This document shows positions 58,800 through 62,186 of a DNA stretch of 62,186 bases, in pieces. The DNA lies in the NCBI GenBank assembly GCA_003023565.1, contig PXSA01000017.1, positions 184,072-246,257 on the forward strand. The letters run 5' to 3'. This DNA is from Halobacteriales archaeon QS_9_68_17 (GTDB lineage Archaea; Halobacteriota; Halobacteria; Halobacteriales; Natronoarchaeaceae). The stretch's first letter is position 1. The number at the start of each line of letters is the position of its first letter. The notes beneath the pieces were generated by a model, which saw nothing but the letters and a program-made list of their open reading frames with translations, had not been told where the DNA came from and searched no databases. A program made the position numbers and the translations under genes.

Positions 58800-60860
58800 C
58801 TACTCGGCGTCCTGGTTAGCGGCTGCGACGCCGGTAAACTCGAAGCGGGCGCCGCCGTCGATCCCGTCGGCGATGTCGATCGACCAGTCGTGGGCGCGGA
58901 CAATCTCGCTGACGATGCTGAGCCCGAGGCCCGTCCCATCGGCAGTGGTGCTGAACCCGTCGTCGAAGATCACGTCGCGCTGGTCCCCGGGGATGCCGCT
59001 GCCGTCGTCGGCGACGTAAAGCCGGCTGCGGTGGGCCCGGACGGTCGCTGTCGAGGCGATCCGGAGTTCGGCGTCGCCGGTCTCGACGGACGCCCACGCC
59101 TCCGCCGCGACCTCCTCCAGAGAGACTGGCGCGAGGTCGACCGCCATCTCGCCGTGGCGCGCGATCGCGAGGACGTCCTCGATGAGCTGCTCCATGCGCT
59201 TGAGCGACTCGTAGATCTCCCCGACGTGGTGTTCGGTCTCGGGGTCGAGGTCGGCGACGTCCGGCAGGACCTCCGCCCGGCCGAGCGCCACGTCCAGCGG
59301 GTTGCGGAGGTCGTGGCTGACGACGCCGGCGAACTTCGAGAGCCGCTGTTCGCGGCGTTTCAGCCGGCTGATGTCCCGCATGACTACGACAGCGCCCTGG
59401 TACTGCCCGTCCTCCTGGGGGAGCAGCGCGATCTGACACTCAGTCGGGGTCGTGGCGCCGTCCCGGTCGGGGAGCTGCAGCTCGAACGTCGCCGTCGTGC
59501 TGTCGGGATCGGCAAGCAACTCCGTGATCAGCGCCTCGCCGGTCGCGGCGGCGTCGGCACCGATGACCAGCGAGATCGGCTCGCCGCGCAGCGTCGACAG
59601 CTCGTAGCCCGTCCGCTCCTCGAACGCGTCGTTGACGTAGACGAACCGCCCCTCGGCGTCGATCGTACACACCGGGTCGCCGACCGCCTGAACAATCGTC
59701 TCGTAGCGCTCCAGTTCCCGCTCGCGGGCCTTGCGGTCCGTGATATCGCGCACGGCGCCCATCAGCCCGGCGTAGCGCCCGTCGTCGGTGTACCGCGCCC
59801 AGAAGTGGACCGAGGCCTCGACGTCGGTGCCGTCGCCGCGCTGGAGCGTGATGTCGATCACTGCGCTTTCGGCCTCGCCGTCGATGAGCCGCTCGGTGGC
59901 GGCCTGGGCCCGCTGCATCTCGCCCGGCGAGAGCTGCTGGGCGACGTGGGTACCGAGCAGCTCCTCGCGGTCGAACCCCAGAAGCTGTGCGTACGTCCGG
60001 TTGAGATACTCCACCTGCCAGTCCGCGTTCAGGACGAACAGCCCGTCCTGGGCGTTCTCGACCAGTTCCTCGAACAGCGCGAGCCGGTCGTGGCTGCCGA
60101 CCGTCGTTGTCACGTTCTGGAGCAGTTCGATCCGGTCGGCCGACCCGACGCCGACGGGGTAGCTGTAGTGCCGGTAGTAGCCGCCCCCCTCGCCGGCAGC
60201 GAGCCACAGCAGGGCCCCGTCGCGCTCCTCGGTCGACCCGGGCAGGTCCGCGAACGCCGGCTCCGACAGTCCGGCGGTCTCGTGAGGCTGGAAGACGGCG
60301 GCCAGCCGTTCGTACAGCGACGCCGTCTCCGGCGGGAGCCGGTCTTCGGCCCCGGGCGGCAACACCTCCGCGAGGCCGGCCGCCGACCAGCGGACGTCCC
60401 CCGCGTCGTCGACGAGGAACGCCGCGACGCTGCCGGTGTCGGTGGTGATGGCCTCGACTGCCTCCGCACGGGTGCTCGGCGCCGTGCTCGTCTCCGCGAC
60501 CGTCCGGATTTTCTCGACCAGGAGGCCGCCGTCGGCCTCCGGTCGCCGTTCGAGGACGAGGTCGACGTCCCGGTGGATCGGCGCGTCCGGGAGGTCGTCG
60601 ACGCCGCCGTACAGCACGACCGGCGCCGCCACGTTCCTGACCGTCGCCCAGTCGACGTCGACCGTGTCGGCGAGCACCAGGCAGTCGTACTCGGTGTCGG
60701 TTACGTCCCCGACCTCAGCGTCTTCGGGGAGGTGGCTGACTGACAGCGCCCCGTCTCGGCCAGCCTGCCGCAGCCGGTCGGCGGCCGCGTCGCTGCCGAC
60801 CACCAGCACCGCGATCACGTCGCTGACCTCGTCCGCGGGGTCGCACGGCGCGTCACTCAT
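58800..60860 (-). CDS. PAS-domain sensor histidine kinase lacking the N box
   Basis: A 686-aa cytoplasmic kinase: N-terminal receiver-like region (20-120), a further sensor region (130-255), PAS1 (about 262-385), PAS2 (388-500), then FAGVVSHDLRNPLDVA with phospho-acceptor His516. The ATPase domain has DDGSGIP (G1) and GTGLGLSIV (G2), but TVRAHRSRL (residue 614) is joined straight to YVADDGSGIP (615). The N box (about 35 residues, ENLxxNAxxH) that binds Mg-ATP is absent. An in-frame deletion near 59018 is the simplest reading; the protein may not phosphorylate. Divergent from the NYN-domain gene across a repeat-rich region. Confidence 0.82.
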   Translation of the reverse strand: MSDAPCDPADEVSDVIAVLVVGSDAAADRLRQAGRDGALSVSHLPEDAEVGDVTDTEYDCLVLADTVDVDWATVRNVAAPVVLYGGVDDLPDAPIHRDVDLVLERRPEADGGLLVEKIRTVAETSTAPSTRAEAVEAITTDTGSVAAFLVDDAGDVRWSAAGLAEVLPPGAEDRLPPETASLYERLAAVFQPHETAGLSEPAFADLPGSTEERDGALLWLAAGEGGGYYRHYSYPVGVGSADRIELLQNVTTTVGSHDRLALFEELVENAQDGLFVLNADWQVEYLNRTYAQLLGFDREELLGTHVAQQLSPGEMQRAQAATERLIDGEAESAVIDITLQRGDGTDVEASVHFWARYTDDGRYAGLMGAVRDITDRKARERELERYETIVQAVGDPVCTIDAEGRFVYVNDAFEERTGYELSTLRGEPISLVIGADAAATGEALITELLADPDSTTATFELQLPDRDGATTPTECQIALLPQEDGQYQGAVVVMRDISRLKRREQRLSKFAGVVSHDLRNPLDVALGRAEVLPDVADLDPETEHHVGEIYESLKRMEQLIEDVLAIARHGEMAVDLAPVSLEEVAAEAWASVETGDAELRIASTATVRAHRSRLYVADDGSGIPGDQRDVIFDDGFSTTADGTGLGLSIVSEIVRAHDWSIDIADGIDGGARFEFTGVAAANQDAE

Positions 60861-60965
60861 GCGCTGCTCCGATGTGCGCCGACCACCCGTTCGGATTCCG
60901 ATTGTTCGCCACTACGTCCGTCTTGGGCGTCCTGACAGATAACGGTACGTGTCCGCCGCCCGGCG

Positions 60966-61106
60966 TATATACATCCGGACGTGATTCGCCTTATATACAC
61001 CCGGATGTGACCCTGTTACACATCAGGACACGATATCCACGAGTATCGACCCTGAAAGCCCCGAGCTGTGTCGGGATGACTTTGGCAAATCACGTCCGGG
61101 TGTATA
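60966..61106. promoter_or_regulatory. Three copies of a TATACAYCCGGAYGTGA motif
   Basis: Copies at 60966-60984 and 60992-61010 are direct and 26 bp apart, and an inverted copy is at 61090-61106. The centre CATCCGGACGTG or CACCCGGATGTG is nearly palindromic, as expected for a dimeric regulator. They lie in the 468-bp region between divergent kinase and NYN genes. Confidence 0.6.
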
Positions 61107-61302
61107 CTGATTGTTGTGATACGGTCGTGCGTGATTGTTTTCAGAACCGGATCCCAAAATCGGAGGTTTCGCGGGCTGAAACGCGTAACACGCGACTCTA
61201 TAGCGGTAAATAGTCACAACAACCACTATCAGACGCCGGTGTCAGCCCGTGACATTCCCGGAAATACGATGTGACTCCGAAAACAATCACAGCAATCACT
61301 AT
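61104..61302. repeat. Three copies of a TCACARCAAYCASTAT motif
   Basis: An inverted copy is at 61104-61119, and direct copies at 61214-61229 and 61287-61302, with at most two mismatches to each other. A related pair, CGAAAACAATCAC at 61278-61290 and its complement-like GTGATTGTTTTC at 61131-61142, overlaps this set. The second direct copy ends 26 bp before ATG 61329, close to a promoter position for the NYN gene. Confidence 0.55.
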
Positions 61303-61328
61303 AAGCCGGCCGGCCGCCACCCTGGTGT

Positions 61329-61787
61329 ATGGACCTCCTGGGATCGCTGGTGGACCGCAACCGGGAGCCCCGCGTCGGCCTGTACGTCGACGGCCCGAAC
61401 GTGTTTCGCGACGAGTTCGACGTCGACCTCGACGAACTCCGGTCGATCGCCGGCGAGGAGGGCGCCGTCGCGGCCGCCCGGCTGTACCTCGACGAGCACG
61501 CGACGCCGGCGTTGATCCAGGCCGGCGAGGCCCGCGGCTTCGAAGTCGTCACTACCAGCGGCGACGTTGACGTGCGGCTGGCCGTCGACGCGACGGCGGC
61601 CATCGTCGACGGCGAGATCGACGTCGTCGTGATCGTCTCGCGGGACACCGACTTCAAGCCGGTGCTGGAACTGGCCGCCGGCGAGGGCGTCCGCACGGTC
61701 GCCATCGCGCCGGGTGCACACGGGCGCTCGGACGCGCTGCAGAACACGGCACAGCGGGCGCTCACGCTCGGCGAGTACGAACACTGA
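61329..61787 (+). CDS. NYN-domain (LabA/DUF88-like) protein
   Basis: A 152-aa predicted PIN-like RNase. VGLYVDGPNVFRDEFDVDLDEL supplies the first Asp, VDVRLAVDATAAIVDGEIDVVVIVSRDTDFKPVLELAAGEGVRTVAIAP the later acidic cluster (VDVRLAVD, SRDTDF). NYN domains cut RNA, and LabA-type members act in regulation. ATG 61329 fits the family. Divergent from the histidine kinase. Confidence 0.88.
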   Translation: MDLLGSLVDRNREPRVGLYVDGPNVFRDEFDVDLDELRSIAGEEGAVAAARLYLDEHATPALIQAGEARGFEVVTTSGDVDVRLAVDATAAIVDGEIDVVVIVSRDTDFKPVLELAAGEGVRTVAIAPGAHGRSDALQNTAQRALTLGEYEH

Positions 61788-61817
61788 TAGTGATTATATG
61801 AATCCGAAGACAGGAGC

Positions 61818-62186
61818 TCAATCGGTGACTGCGAGCTGTTCTTCGGCTTCGCGCTCGCGCTCGGCCTTCTCCTCCTCTTCTTTTTTCGATTTGATCTTTT
61901 TCATTCGGAATATTTCCTCGCGCTCCTGCTCTTCGAGTTTCTGCTCGATGTACTCCTTGTTCTCGCGGAGTTCGGGTAGCAGTTTGAACTCCAGGGCGTT
62001 GACGCGGCGCTTGGTCTTCTCAATCTCGTCGAGCATCTTCTTCATCGCGGTCTCGACCTCGGCGGCGAGGATGACAGTCTCCAGCAGTTCCTCGTAGGCT
62101 TCGGCGGCCTCGTCGATGCGTGCGCTGGTGCCCAGCACCCCGTACCCGCGCTCCGAGAGGTTCTTCTGCACCTTCGAGGACTCGAT
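61818..62186 (-). CDS. atpD: V/A-type ATP synthase subunit D, C-terminal part
   Basis: The last 123 codons of the central-stalk subunit D; its start lies beyond the right edge. [63 protein letters not shown] is the conserved coiled-coil segment with the ARIDEAxxAYE and RRVNALE motifs. The tail is highly charged and haloarchaeal ([31 protein letters not shown]). Subunit D couples proton flow to ATP synthesis by rotation. Confidence 0.94.
   Translation of the reverse strand: MESSKVQKNLSERGYGVLGTSARIDEAAEAYEELLETVILAAEVETAMKKMLDEIEKTKRRVNALEFKLLPELRENKEYIEQKLEEQEREEIFRMKKIKSKKEEEEKAEREREAEEQLAVTD

Noticed and set aside
58800-60860. A frameshift as the cause of the missing N box in the kinase
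   Set aside because: The same frame continues on both sides of residue 614/615, so a deletion, not a frameshift, is needed.
60861-61328. A CRISPR array in the repeat-rich intergenic region
   Set aside because: Repeats are 16-19 bp, imperfect, in both orientations and at irregular distances, without uniform spacers; no cas genes are present.

Overview
The window is chromosomal DNA from a haloarchaeon (class Halobacteria). The grounds are high GC, very acidic proteins, Tat-type lipoproteins, many Halobacteria-specific families (DUF7577, DUF7344, DUF7114, DUF5787, HalOD1, Hvo_1808-type), tRNA genes without an encoded CCA, and an archaeal information-processing cluster: eIF2-gamma, PIN nuclease, Rpo7, Spt4, dephospho-CoA kinase, S24e, S27ae and fused Kae1-Bud32. 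I cannot name the genus from sequence alone.

Layout. 1-8.5 kb is ordinary chromosome: a PitA-type haem/monooxygenase protein with duplicated middle modules, a YegP-like protein, an aldo/keto reductase, a lipoprotein, a hexapeptide acyltransferase, a sulfotransferase-like protein, a DUF7577 protein and an Nmad3-like protein. 8.5-10.9 kb lies between two identical tRNA-Gly(CCC) genes. It holds three small signalling and transcription-factor genes plus a 24-nt tRNA 3'-end remnant, which looks like an old integration scar. 11-14 kb has nadE, a zinc-finger membrane protein, an enoyl-CoA hydratase and a DUF7114 protein, ending at tRNA-Thr(GGT).

14.07-31.60 kb is an integrative element inserted into the 3' end of tRNA-Thr. 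It is bounded by a perfect 21-bp direct repeat, and a tyrosine recombinase sits next to the distal copy. Its cargo is mostly defence-like: a complete type I restriction-modification operon (hsdM-hsdS-hsdR) with a translationally coupled YgjP-type metalloprotease, a divergent PIN-domain gene, a PUA/EVE-like plus Mrr-like restriction endonuclease, an AT-rich treble-clef (HNH-like) protein, a frameshifted DUF7845 gene, and a tightly packed operon of three unfamiliar genes. That operon encodes a C39-like cysteine protease, an uncharacterised 345-aa protein and a small membrane protein, and is the best candidate here for an undescribed system.

31.6-50.9 kb is core genome again: YihY-type membrane protein, a frameshifted surface lipoprotein, a secreted nuclease, TrkA, an aldolase, a molybdate/sulfate-type transporter, a PIN-like DUF7384 protein, hpt, an ITPase, the translation/transcription cluster, regulators, DUF5787, lipoproteins and an MBL-fold hydrolase.

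50.96-62.2 kb carries a sugar-type ABC transporter operon. Its ATPase gene is fused in frame to the C-terminal half of an unrelated haloarchaeal AAA ATPase. Next come a regulator that has lost its DNA-binding core, purE, elp3, a PAS histidine kinase missing its N box, a repeat-rich divergent promoter, a NYN-domain protein and the start-proximal-truncated atpD.

At least seven genes carry frameshifts, internal deletions or fusions. Either this genome is decaying locally or the assembly contains indels and chimeric joins. Raw-read checks at the listed positions would separate the two.
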